DNA from: Candidatus Thioglobus sp.
GTDB taxonomy: Bacteria; Pseudomonadota; Gammaproteobacteria; PS1; Pseudothioglobaceae
Reading direction: 5' to 3'
DNA: 64,000 nucleotides
Assembly: GCA_028228555.1 (NCBI GenBank)
Contig: JAOJBP010000007.1
Location: 1 to 64,000 of the forward strand
Made by a program: the position numbers and the translations under genes. This document shows, piece by piece, positions 10,361-22,025 of the stretch (position 1 is its first letter; each line of letters begins with the position of its first letter). The notes beneath the pieces are model-generated. The model saw nothing but the letters and a program-made list of their open reading frames with translations, had not been told where the DNA came from and ran no database searches.

Positions 10361-11623
10361 ATGAATCGAACCCTATACAGCCTAGTTGGATATTTATTAT
10401 TACCCATTTTAATTATTCGATTATTTGTGAAATCCATCAAGGCACCAAACTACAGAAAAAGAGTATTGGAAAGACTCGGATATATCCCAAAAATATCCAC
10501 ACCTAATATCTGGATCCATTGCGTATCAGTTGGTGAATTTAGAGCTTCAATCTCCCTAATTGATGCACTGATTAAACAACATACGGCTCATCGAATATTG
10601 GTAAGCACCACGACACCAACAGGCTCAGATGCACTAAAACAACACTATGGCAACAAAGTGCTGCACTTGTATTTCCCATTTGACTTAGGCTTTATTGTTA
10701 AACGCTATATTAATAAAATAAAACCTGATTTATGTATTTTGATGGAGACTGAAATATGGCCTAATTTAATTAACGCCTTAAAACAAAAACAGATACCAAG
10801 CATTTTAATCAATGCCAGAATGTCTGAACGCTCACTTAAAAAATATCAAAAATTTGCTCCCAAACTGGTTAACGAAACACTTAATAACTTAAGTCTTATT
10901 GCAACACAAAACCAAAACTCAGCCAATCGATTTATTCTTCTTGGCGCGCAAAAAGAAAAAGTAGTTAATGCTGGTAATATCAAATTTGACCTAAACCCCC
11001 AAGCAGACATACTAACCATTAATGCGCTTAATAAAATTACAAATGACAGGCCAGTGGTAACGTTTGCGAGCACCCATGAAGGAGAAGAGCGCCAGATTAT
11101 CGATAGCTTCCTAAAATATCAGGATAGCATTGATGCGCTTTTAATTATTGTTCCAAGACACCCAGAGCGTTTTAATGAGGTGGAAAAATTAGTAACCCAC
11201 TCTAATTTAACCATTGCTCGTCGATCAAGATTAAAGTCAACCACGAGTACACAATTTCTATTAGGTGACTCTATGGGTGAAATGATGAGCTATTTTGAAA
11301 TTAGCGATATCGTGTTTATGGGTGGCAGTTTAAATGCTACAGGTGGGCACAATATGCTTGAACCAGCAGCACTTTCAAAGCCTATTATTTTTGGTCCAAC
11401 TGTGTTTAATTTTGCCGAAATATCTTCTGAGCTACTCAACAATCAGGGTGCAATTCAGGTGCAAAATTCTGATCAGCTATTGACAGAAATCATCCAGCTA
11501 TTATCCGATCAGCAAAAATCTAGTCAGCTTGGTAAAAACGCAAATCAGTACTTTAAATCAAAACAAGGAGCTGTGAACAATCTAGCCAATCAAATCAACT
11601 TATTGCTAAACCAAAAAAAATAA
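10361..11623 (+). CDS. waaA: 3-deoxy-D-manno-octulosonic acid (Kdo) transferase
   Basis: Adds Kdo residues to lipid IVA during lipopolysaccharide assembly at the inner face of the cytoplasmic membrane. An N-terminal membrane anchor (about residues 5-25) is followed by the glycosyltransferase N-domain with IHCVSVGEFRA, METEIWPN and LINARMSERS, and a GT-B C-domain with PRHPERF, FMGGSLNATGGHNMLEPAA. 420 residues, normal. It diverges from obgE and converges on the DLH-like gene with three bases between stops. It confirms a Gram-negative envelope. Confidence 0.95.
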   Translation: MNRTLYSLVGYLLLPILIIRLFVKSIKAPNYRKRVLERLGYIPKISTPNIWIHCVSVGEFRASISLIDALIKQHTAHRILVSTTTPTGSDALKQHYGNKVLHLYFPFDLGFIVKRYINKIKPDLCILMETEIWPNLINALKQKQIPSILINARMSERSLKKYQKFAPKLVNETLNNLSLIATQNQNSANRFILLGAQKEKVVNAGNIKFDLNPQADILTINALNKITNDRPVVTFASTHEGEERQIIDSFLKYQDSIDALLIIVPRHPERFNEVEKLVTHSNLTIARRSRLKSTTSTQFLLGDSMGEMMSYFEISDIVFMGGSLNATGGHNMLEPAALSKPIIFGPTVFNFAEISSELLNNQGAIQVQNSDQLLTEIIQLLSDQQKSSQLGKNANQYFKSKQGAVNNLANQINLLLNQKK

Positions 11624-11626
11624 CTA

Positions 11627-12532
11627 TTAATTTAAATTTTTTCTAACGAAGTCGGCAGTTCTTTGGATGGCATCTTTTGCTGCCAAATCATCTGCAAACG
11701 TTCTCACATGTATCGGTCTAAATTCAAACCCACGGCCAACGCCTGGATAAATAAACAACTGCGCGTCCACCCCTCTACCTTGTAATTCTTCTATGCCGGC
11801 CATAATCGGGCGAATTCTTTGATATTGATCGTGCTCACCAACAAAAACCAAAGTGGGCACATTAAGCGTGTTGAGCTCTGGTGCGTATTGATATATCTGC
11901 TTAACTTCTGGTGCATTTGGATCTTGCCAGTGCGGATAATATGATACATAACAAGCAACCTGGTCCTGCTTTTGATGTTTAACCAACGCCCTTAATGCCA
12001 TGTAACCACCTCGAGTATGAGAAACAGTGCACGCTCTGTCTCCCAAAATATCGGTTCGCTGTAGTAAAGTATCGATACCTTTTGCCACATGTTCGTCGTA
12101 AATATATTTATGCTCAACAGGAAAATTAGATGTCATATAAGTACCAAACATATCTGGTGCTAGTACAATAAATCCTCTAGCTGCCAAACGCTTAATACTT
12201 GGCAAAGTCCAACTATCAAGACCTCTACGTCCATGCTGAAATAACACAGGCAAATATTTACCTGGTTTTGTTGGTTTAAATATATAAGCTTCAACCTCAA
12301 CATCGCCATCCATATAAGTTACGCTCTGCATAGACACTTTATGATTTTGTGGCTCTGGTAATTGACCTTCTTTCCACCAGGCATCGTCCCACCAACGCTT
12401 TTCTTTATCTTGCGGATATTGAATATCAATCCAAGGTTTGGAAGGATGCGGCGCAGCGACAACCCAACTGGAAAAGATAACACCTAAGATCGTTAAACTT
12501 AATACCACTTTTTTTAAACTATCCATTTTCAT
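11627..12532 (-). CDS. Secreted dienelactone-hydrolase-like protein with altered catalytic residues
   Basis: Alpha/beta-hydrolase fold of the DLH type with a signal peptide (MKMDSLKKVVLSLTILGV, cleavage near VVAAP). I start it at the ATG at 12532, which has a GGGGT ribosome site in front; an in-frame ATG eight codons earlier is less likely. The oxyanion region LFQHGRRGLDSW is visible. At the nucleophile elbow, where the family has G-x-Ser/Cys-x-G-G, the sequence is SHTRGG, placing Thr at the nucleophile. The acid is probably the Asp of GEHDQ. Where the catalytic His is expected (YPGxGHGF) the protein has YPGVGRGF. It may be catalytically dead or changed. It overlaps the K+ channel gene by 14 bases. 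Confidence 0.85.
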   Translation of the reverse strand: MKMDSLKKVVLSLTILGVIFSSWVVAAPHPSKPWIDIQYPQDKEKRWWDDAWWKEGQLPEPQNHKVSMQSVTYMDGDVEVEAYIFKPTKPGKYLPVLFQHGRRGLDSWTLPSIKRLAARGFIVLAPDMFGTYMTSNFPVEHKYIYDEHVAKGIDTLLQRTDILGDRACTVSHTRGGYMALRALVKHQKQDQVACYVSYYPHWQDPNAPEVKQIYQYAPELNTLNVPTLVFVGEHDQYQRIRPIMAGIEELQGRGVDAQLFIYPGVGRGFEFRPIHVRTFADDLAAKDAIQRTADFVRKNLN

Positions 12533-12950
12533 TACCCCAATGACGCTGCATCTCATAAAACAAAAAAGAAGCAGTCCAAGTAATCAGTACAAAACCAACT
12601 AGAGCTTCCATGCCAACTAATAAACGAATAGAGCCTATAGGCTGAATATCACCAAAGCCAAGCGTGGAGAAATTGGTCAATGAAAAATAGATGCTATCCA
12701 TAAGTGAACCATCATAATTACCTTGTATTTCACCCCACATCTTATCTTTGCTCATTAAAAAATAAGCCAGTGCAAAGAGCCATATCTCAACCATATGAGC
12801 AATTAGCGCAATAAACACCACGAATACAATTCTAAATCGATGTTTAATATGGGCTTTAGGCACCAGCTTAGTGGCACGGTACAAAAATTCATAATGAATT
12901 AGGACACTCAGAGTAACGATAATGATGTTAATTAATGTTGCAAGCCACAT
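12519..12950 (-). CDS. Two-pore-helix type potassium channel protein (Ion_trans_2)
   Basis: Small ion channel subunit of 143 residues, presumably tetrameric in the inner membrane. Hydrophobic segments at about 4-22, 42-66 and 108-132. Between the last two lies a pore loop, SLTNFSTLGFGDIQPIG, whose TLGFGD corresponds to the K+ selectivity filter TVGYGD. No cytoplasmic RCK/TrkA-N domain is attached, so gating is unknown. It overlaps the downstream secreted DLH-like gene by 14 bases, implying coupled translation of a channel and an exported protein, an unexplained pairing. Confidence 0.88.
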   Translation of the reverse strand: MWLATLINIIIVTLSVLIHYEFLYRATKLVPKAHIKHRFRIVFVVFIALIAHMVEIWLFALAYFLMSKDKMWGEIQGNYDGSLMDSIYFSLTNFSTLGFGDIQPIGSIRLLVGMEALVGFVLITWTASFLFYEMQRHWGNENG

Positions 12951-13011
12951 AGATAAAATCTTTATAATTAAAGTAACTAATTTTACTTAAAAAATTTAGG
13001 AAATAATCGAA

Positions 13012-16141
<3,130 letters not shown>

Positions 16142-16242
16142 TCTTTATTTTTTTATATTAAAATATAATAATATTCTTATATAATTTCTAAAATCATGTA
16201 TAATAGTGTCTTAATTACACCATTTACATACGAGAACTTATC

Positions 16243-16959
16243 ATGGAAAACAAATCACTTTTTAGCGCCATTGTTCTAGCTTTTGCATTAATTGCAGGCT
16301 ACTTTTTTTATAGTGAAAAACTAGAGACTTTAGAGCAAGAGACGGCTGAAATAACAAAAGAGTACAATCAAAAACTAAACGCTTTGCAGCCAACTAAAAC
16401 TGACACTGATACCTCTGACAATGCAGTTCTTGAATCGCTTAATAATCAATTAATAAAAGCACAATCAGCACTTAAGATTTCTCAAGAAAAACTTTCATTA
16501 GTGACAAGTAAAACCAGTGTTTTAGGTAATGAAATCTCTCAAATAAGTGACGCAAGAATACAAGTTAAAACGCTTAAAGGCTCTTTGAAATCAGTTGAGA
16601 AAAAGCTAGGCATATCTACTGAAAAGCTTAGCTTCCTTCAAGGTGTTTTCGAAACTCAAAACAAAACAACAGTTGAGAAAAATATTGCCAGAATTGAAGA
16701 GCTAAAAGAAACTTCTAGTGGTATTGCTATCACTGGATTAATCGTACCTGTAATCGGTGTGGCAACATTAGTTTCTTATACAACTGAAGAGATTAACAAC
16801 TATTGTGCAAATATTAAAAACACAATTGAGCTTGAAAATCAGGTATTTGGAAAGATCGTTTCTTTAGATAAAGGCATGCAAAAAAGCTATCATAATCAGT
16901 GTGAAGTTAGCTTAAAAGATAAAATTAAAAAAGGCTTGAAAAAACTTCAAGCCCAGTAA
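16243..16959 (+). CDS. Hypothetical coiled-coil membrane protein
   Basis: 238 residues, no family recognised. An N-terminal hydrophobic segment (about 6-23) is a membrane anchor or uncleaved signal. Residues ~25-155 are rich in Glu, Lys, Gln and Leu with heptad-like spacing, predicted coiled coil. A second hydrophobic, glycine-containing segment lies at about 158-180 (GIAITGLIVPVIGVATLV), followed by a polar tail with two cysteines (NNYCAN, HNQCEVS) that could pair if exported. Two membrane segments flanking a long coiled coil suggest an envelope spacer or scaffold. A TATAAT at 16199-16204 may be its -10. Its last codons contain the terminator of convergent acs. Confidence 0.7.
   Translation: MENKSLFSAIVLAFALIAGYFFYSEKLETLEQETAEITKEYNQKLNALQPTKTDTDTSDNAVLESLNNQLIKAQSALKISQEKLSLVTSKTSVLGNEISQISDARIQVKTLKGSLKSVEKKLGISTEKLSFLQGVFETQNKTTVEKNIARIEELKETSSGIAITGLIVPVIGVATLVSYTTEEINNYCANIKNTIELENQVFGKIVSLDKGMQKSYHNQCEVSLKDKIKKGLKKLQAQ
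16927..16953 (-). terminator. Rho-independent terminator of acs
   Basis: On the minus strand an 8-base stem GGCTTGAA/TTCAAGCC with a five-base loop is followed by six T. It starts 15 bases after the acs stop and lies entirely inside the last codons of the convergent coiled-coil gene. Confidence 0.85.
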
Positions 16960-16967
16960 TTTAAGCC

Positions 16968-18881
16968 TTAAACCACTCGATTATTAATTAGATCTACCAC
17001 CACTTCTGGTTCTGCCAAAGTGGAAGTATCACCTAAATTATCGTAATCATTTTCCGCAATTTTTCTTAAGATTCGTCTCATAATCTTACCACTTCTTGTT
17101 TTCGGCAGTCCTGGTGCAAATTGAATCTTGTCTACACTTGCAATTGGCCCAATTTCACGACGCACTAACTTAACCAGCTCTGTTTTTAGTTCATCTGTTG
17201 GTTCTATGCCATTCATCATAGAAACATAAGCATAAACACCTTGTCCTTTGATATCATGCGGATAACCTACAACTGCAGCTTCTGAAACACTTTCATGCAA
17301 GACAAGTGCTGACTCGATCTCTGCTGTGCCTAAACGATGGCCTGAAATATTCAATACATCATCTACTCGTCCAGTGATCCAGTAGTAGCCGTCACTGTCA
17401 CGCTTAACGCCATCACCAGCAAAATACTTACCTTTGAAAGTTGAGAAGTAAGCTTCCATAAAACGCTCATGATTATTGTAAAGTGTGCGCATTTGCCCTG
17501 GCCACGATCTAGCTAGCACCAAAATGCCTTCCGCTTCACCGTCAAGGATATCGCCTTTTTCATTAACTACTTGCGGCTCAATACCAAAGAAAGGCTTACT
17601 TGCTGATCCTGGCTTTAAAGCGGTTGCATAAGGTAATGGTAAAATCATATGACCACCTGTTTCTGTTTGCCACCAAGTGTCAACTACTGGACATCTAGAC
17701 TGACCAACAGTGCGGTAATACCACTCCCAAGCTTCTGGGTTGATTGGCTCACCAACGGTACCTAAAATACGCAAACTAGAACGATCAGTTTTTTCAACAA
17801 ATTCATTACCAGCACCCATTAATGAGCGAATTGCTGTCGGTGCTGTATAAAAAGTATTAACTTGATGCTTGTCAATGACTTGCCAAAAGCGCGAAGCATC
17901 TGGATAAGTTGGTATACCTTCAAACATTAGTGTTGTACCACCGTTAGCCAATGGCCCATAAACAATATATGAGTGACCTGTTACCCAACCAACATCCGCT
18001 GTACACCAGTAAATATCGCCCTCTTGATAATCAAATGCGTATTTATGCGTCATGGCTGCATACAATAAATAGCCGCCTGAAGTATGTACAACACCCTTTG
18101 GCTTACCAGTAGAGCCAGATGTATAAAGAATAAATAATGGCGTTTCAGCATCAAATGATTCGCAAGGACATTCACTTGCAACATCTGCTACTAAATCATG
18201 GTACCAAACATCTTTATCACCCCATGTAACCTCGCCTTTAGTATTTTGGACAACAACGACTTTAGTAACACAATCACACCCTTCGATTGCAAGATCAACA
18301 TTAGCCTTAAGTGCCGTAGATCTTCCACCACGTAAACCCTCATCAGCGGTAATAATAACCTTACATTCAGAATCAAGAATTCTATCTTTCAATGCTTCAG
18401 GTGAAAATCCACCAAATACGACTGAATGAATAGCGCCAATTCGAGCACATGCCAGCATAGCATAAGCAGACTCCAAAATCATTGGCATATAGATGCAAAC
18501 TCGATCACCCTTTTTAACGCCTAAATTCTTTAAACCATTAGAAAGCTTTGCAACTTCATCATGTAGCTGCTGGTAAGTTACCTTTTGACTAACACTAGGG
18601 TCGTCACCCTCCCAGATGATTGCTGTTTGCTTAGCTCTTTTTGGAAGATGTCTATCTATACAGTTATAAGCAACATTTAATTCACCGCCCTTAAACCATT
18701 CGATTTTTCCTTGCGTGTAATCTACATTGGATACTTCATTCCAATCTTTATCCCAATTTAGGAATTCTTTGGCTTGAGTAGCCCAAAATTCATCTGAATT
18801 ATTAATAGAATCATCATACATTGACTCATACTTTTTTTCATCACAAATAGGCGTTTTTACTGGCTGGATAACTGGATACAT
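16968..18881 (-). CDS. acs: Acetyl-coenzyme A synthetase
   Basis: AMP-forming acetate-CoA ligase: acetate + ATP + CoA to acetyl-CoA. Adenylate-forming motifs are clear: [16 protein letters not shown] (P-loop-like A3), WWQTETGG (A5, with the Trp that limits acyl size), [17 protein letters not shown] (A7/A8) and [12 protein letters not shown] with the Lys acetylated by Pat-type enzymes in other bacteria. 637 residues, near E. coli 652. It lies downstream of the symporter and the CBS/exonuclease unit; acetate taken up by ActP would be its substrate. It is probably transcribed alone, with its own terminator. Confidence 0.97.
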   Translation of the reverse strand: MYPVIQPVKTPICDEKKYESMYDDSINNSDEFWATQAKEFLNWDKDWNEVSNVDYTQGKIEWFKGGELNVAYNCIDRHLPKRAKQTAIIWEGDDPSVSQKVTYQQLHDEVAKLSNGLKNLGVKKGDRVCIYMPMILESAYAMLACARIGAIHSVVFGGFSPEALKDRILDSECKVIITADEGLRGGRSTALKANVDLAIEGCDCVTKVVVVQNTKGEVTWGDKDVWYHDLVADVASECPCESFDAETPLFILYTSGSTGKPKGVVHTSGGYLLYAAMTHKYAFDYQEGDIYWCTADVGWVTGHSYIVYGPLANGGTTLMFEGIPTYPDASRFWQVIDKHQVNTFYTAPTAIRSLMGAGNEFVEKTDRSSLRILGTVGEPINPEAWEWYYRTVGQSRCPVVDTWWQTETGGHMILPLPYATALKPGSASKPFFGIEPQVVNEKGDILDGEAEGILVLARSWPGQMRTLYNNHERFMEAYFSTFKGKYFAGDGVKRDSDGYYWITGRVDDVLNISGHRLGTAEIESALVLHESVSEAAVVGYPHDIKGQGVYAYVSMMNGIEPTDELKTELVKLVRREIGPIASVDKIQFAPGLPKTRSGKIMRRILRKIAENDYDNLGDTSTLAEPEVVVDLINNRVV

Positions 18882-18949
18882 AGTAATAGGTTATTTAAGA
18901 AATATGAATTAATAATACCTAATAATTAATTTTCAAAAAAAGTATTTTT

Positions 18950-19645
18950 TTAAATTAAGTCATCTAATTTAATTGAATTAGAGTCTCCCATGTGGCTAAC
19001 TTGGGCTAAAAATAACTCAGCAGTTGAAATGGCATCTTGCATAGCATTATGCGCTTTATATCTTGGTAAGTTATACCGCTCTCTCAAAGAAAATAATCTT
19101 AAACTGTTAGGTCGAACATAACCCTGAGTATTCATCATTTTAATATTTTCAATTTTCAGTGTGTCTATCATTATTATTGGCAGATGATTTATTTGGTATA
19201 ACTTTTGGCAGGCACAATTAATAAATCTTTTTTCAATTTTATCAAAATGAACAATCAAGACTCTATTGCGCATCTCAATAAAAAGCTGCTCCATTGCATA
19301 TTTTAGGCCAACACCTTGGCTTAAATCATCATCTGTTAATTGATGAATACTGACATTTTCTTCCGTTAAAGATTGCTTAGGATTAATTAACAAATGTCTA
19401 CTGGAGGCGGCTAATAAATGTAAATTTTTAATAACTGTATAACCCATGCTAATAATTTTTTCTTTAGAAGGGTTTAATCCTGTTGTTTCAAAATCAAGCA
19501 CTAAAAACTCAATATCTTGAATGCGTGTTTTTTTGTGAATCAAGGGTTTGCGTAAATATTGAGTAAGCGCTGGTGATAAATTAGGCTTCAATAATAAGAA
19601 TTTTTGGTAATACTTAGGCAAAAAGTAAGAGACCAATTTATTCAT
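18950..19645 (-). CDS. DnaQ-family 3'-5' exonuclease of the acetate locus
   Basis: 231 residues with a DEDDh exonuclease core: LVLDFETTGLNPS carries the Asp-x-Glu pair, VHFDKIEKRFI the second Asp, and HNAMQDAISTAE the His and last Asp, so the active site looks intact. About 40 N-terminal residues (hydrophobic and basic, LVSYFLPKYYQKFLL) precede it. It is distinct from the true polymerase III epsilon gene at 39.5 kb. Its start overlaps the stop of the CBS/nucleotidyltransferase gene by four bases; this exonuclease plus CBS-DUF294 pairing beside actP is seen in many proteobacteria. The physiological substrate is unknown. Confidence 0.88.
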   Translation of the reverse strand: MNKLVSYFLPKYYQKFLLLKPNLSPALTQYLRKPLIHKKTRIQDIEFLVLDFETTGLNPSKEKIISMGYTVIKNLHLLAASSRHLLINPKQSLTEENVSIHQLTDDDLSQGVGLKYAMEQLFIEMRNRVLIVHFDKIEKRFINCACQKLYQINHLPIIMIDTLKIENIKMMNTQGYVRPNSLRLFSLRERYNLPRYKAHNAMQDAISTAELFLAQVSHMGDSNSIKLDDLI

Positions 19646-21474
19646 AATATGGATGTTTGATACTGAGAACTCATGGCTGACTGCATATTAGAAACAATAC
19701 CAAATGCATCTTTTAAATGCTTTTGATCTAAAGAAGATATTTTTTTTGTTGGAACGAAATTATTGGCAGTATTACCACTCTTTATTTGTCTTGACTGATG
19801 CTCGATTCTAACCAAATTGATAAACTTATAAGCCTCAATTAAATCACTAGAGCCTGAACGACTTAAGGCTTTAATATCCATCAACTCTCTTAGCCTATCT
19901 TGCGTATTAACTACTCTAATTCCCTTTGATAAAGCATAAACACGAGCAAAATCAACAATCGGAACAACGCCTTTCTTTTTTAAATCCAGTGTTTTTTTGT
20001 CAGCACCATGATGATCTACAATAAAATTTCTAAAAAATCCTAAAGGTGGTACGTAATGCTCAGCATTGTGAGCCATGTGAGATTGAAAGATGGTGTTTTT
20101 TCGTGTCTTATTTAAAACATCTGGTAATAACTCATCTAACAGTTCAGAAGTGCCATAAATACATTTTAGGTCAAAGAAAATACTGGAATACATCAGCGCC
20201 TTTGGATCTGGACTCAAAATCCAGCTGTTAAAATAAGAACGCCAAACAGAAACACGTTGCCTCCATTTTGGATTGGTCGCCATAACATCACCAGGGCAAT
20301 AAATATAGCCACACTCGTTTAAACCATCACATACATAGTGAGTTAATTTTGAAAAATATTCTCCATGTAATTTATCATCATAATCATCAGATAAAATCAA
20401 TAAATTATCTTGGTCAGTATGTGCGATTTGCTCAGATCTTGCTTGAGAGCCTGCAACTACCCATGCATAAGGAACTGGCGGGGACCCTAATAAATCTTCA
20501 GCCTGTTTTAATAGCTGCTGATTAATGGATCGACCGACTGAGCTAATGGAATAAGTGATGTCATGCTCATCCATATTAGATTCAAAACTATGCTGTAATA
20601 AGAGTGGCACCTGCTCCGATATCTTTTTCAAATCTTCAACTGTCTTAGACACTAGCACTTCATTGATCAAAAAAACGACATTATGACTTTGTTTTCTCAA
20701 AAGATCTGCTGCGGTAATCATGCCGACCACCTGGTTATTTTTAAGAATTGGTAGATGCCTGATATGAGAATTAGCCATTAACAACATAGCCTCAACACCA
20801 CTTTTGTAATGTGCAATTGAGATTGGGTTGATTGTCATAATATCACTAACTGGCGAGGATACATCTAACCCGGAAGCGGCTACTTTGGTACAAAAAGCTC
20901 TGTCAGTCACGATACCACTCAACATATTGTTCTCTGTCACCACCACAGATGTCACATTCTTGCTACTCATTAACTTAGCAACATCACGAATACTCGTACT
21001 AGGATCAATCAGATAAGCATCGTTCGCTCTCGACATGGAAAGTACAGAATTATTTAGTAGGCTATTTTGCTTAGTGATATTTTGAACCTTGATACTAGAC
21101 TCTAATCCGGCATCAATGAAAAAATGATGCACGCTACTCTGATCTGAAAATAGCTCGAAAAATAACTTTTTTGGGATTTTGTAATACAAAGTGTCTTCTT
21201 GACAACTATGTGAATACAACACCAATTGAGAGTTATAACCAAGCCATTGTCTTTCACCCAAGATAGAGAATAATTGCTCATTCTCATCCTCGATCAGAAT
21301 AGCACCCTTACGCACCAGATATAAAAAATCTGGTTTAAGGGTTAAGATATATTTTCTTTTTCTATAGCCTATTTGTATTTCGTTAACTAAAGATTCAAGC
21401 TGTGAAGTAGTAGCACTATCGAGAGGTAGTGTTGATTTAAGAAAATCAATAATTTCTAAATCTTCAATATCCAT
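19642..21474 (-). CDS. CBS-pair nucleotidyltransferase signalling protein (DUF294 family)
   Basis: 610 residues. N-terminal region (about 1-120) resembles a cyclic-nucleotide-binding-like domain; a CBS pair follows (about 152-270, with DRAFCTKVAASG and LPILKNNQVVGMITAADLL); then a GlnD-like nucleotidyltransferase domain (about 310-430) with the catalytic signature GSQARSEQIAHTDQDN; and a DUF294 C-terminal helical domain. The GS and DxD residues are kept, so transfer of a nucleotide to a target, as with GlnD on PII, is plausible but unproven. CBS domains suggest sensing of adenine nucleotides. Forms an operon with the exonuclease (overlap 4) and the anchored protein upstream (3 bases). Confidence 0.9.
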   Translation of the reverse strand: MDIEDLEIIDFLKSTLPLDSATTSQLESLVNEIQIGYRKRKYILTLKPDFLYLVRKGAILIEDENEQLFSILGERQWLGYNSQLVLYSHSCQEDTLYYKIPKKLFFELFSDQSSVHHFFIDAGLESSIKVQNITKQNSLLNNSVLSMSRANDAYLIDPSTSIRDVAKLMSSKNVTSVVVTENNMLSGIVTDRAFCTKVAASGLDVSSPVSDIMTINPISIAHYKSGVEAMLLMANSHIRHLPILKNNQVVGMITAADLLRKQSHNVVFLINEVLVSKTVEDLKKISEQVPLLLQHSFESNMDEHDITYSISSVGRSINQQLLKQAEDLLGSPPVPYAWVVAGSQARSEQIAHTDQDNLLILSDDYDDKLHGEYFSKLTHYVCDGLNECGYIYCPGDVMATNPKWRQRVSVWRSYFNSWILSPDPKALMYSSIFFDLKCIYGTSELLDELLPDVLNKTRKNTIFQSHMAHNAEHYVPPLGFFRNFIVDHHGADKKTLDLKKKGVVPIVDFARVYALSKGIRVVNTQDRLRELMDIKALSRSGSSDLIEAYKFINLVRIEHQSRQIKSGNTANNFVPTKKISSLDQKHLKDAFGIVSNMQSAMSSQYQTSIL

Positions 21475-21477
21475 TAT

Positions 21478-21954
21478 CTAATAATCTTTATCCTGATAAG
21501 TAAAAATAGCTGGCACTTCAGCTCTAAAGATAATACCATTAACAGAAACAGCAAGTTGCAAGTAGTCAGATCTTTTGACATTGACCAAAGAGCTTTCCCA
21601 GATCTTGTTACCTATTTGCACTAATCTCATAGATTCTGGCTGAGAATACCCTCCTTTTTCACTCGCAACTGCAAAGATAACCCCTTCTAGTGGCGTTTCT
21701 GTTTTTAAGCGAAAGTGATTATCTCCATATAGTTGACTATCAGAAGTAATTAACAACTCCAAGTCGCCATTCACCAGATCACAATGGCCACTTTCCCAGC
21801 GACAATTAGGCTTAGCAAGCATTTTGTACAATTGGCCATCTATGGCTTTATGAGGCACCTCAGCCACATAATAGTCGACAGCAAAATAACTGATAATTGC
21901 CAATATAGGTGCAACGATCATTGAAGTAATAACGTGTTTATTCTTAAAAAACAT
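21478..21954 (-). CDS. Hypothetical membrane-anchored protein of the actP-DUF294 unit
   Basis: 158 residues with one hydrophobic segment near the N-terminus (about 9-27), then a soluble, mostly beta-like domain with two cysteines (NCRWESGHC) that could form a disulfide in the periplasm. I do not recognise a characterised family. It is the first gene of a three-gene unit (3 bases to the CBS protein), placed just after the symporter terminator. A periplasmic or membrane-bound partner of the CBS signalling protein is one reading, from context only. Confidence 0.75.
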   Translation of the reverse strand: MFFKNKHVITSMIVAPILAIISYFAVDYYVAEVPHKAIDGQLYKMLAKPNCRWESGHCDLVNGDLELLITSDSQLYGDNHFRLKTETPLEGVIFAVASEKGGYSQPESMRLVQIGNKIWESSLVNVKRSDYLQLAVSVNGIIFRAEVPAIFTYQDKDY

Positions 21955-21971
21955 AATTCCTTTATTTTAAA

Positions 21972-22000
21972 TAAAAAAACACCCGGCATTGCCGGGTGTC
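21972..22000 (-). terminator. Rho-independent terminator after the acetate symporter
   Basis: On the minus strand a GC-rich stem (arms ACACCCGGC and GCCGGGTGT, 21979-21999) with a three-base loop is followed by seven T. It separates the DUF4212-symporter operon from the downstream CBS/exonuclease unit. Confidence 0.92.
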
Positions 22001-22025
22001 AAAGTAAAAAACTTAAAAAGTTTTT

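Noticed and set aside
18926-18958. AT-only inverted repeat (A7-GTA-T7 core) between acs and the exonuclease gene
   Set aside because: Stem has no stable GC pairs; in an AT-rich genome it is weak evidence for a terminator.
18950-19645. Calling the exonuclease at 19 kb the polymerase III epsilon subunit
   Set aside because: The gene at 39.5 kb has the clamp-binding peptide and normal epsilon layout; the 19 kb protein has a different N-terminus and belongs to the CBS-DUF294 unit.
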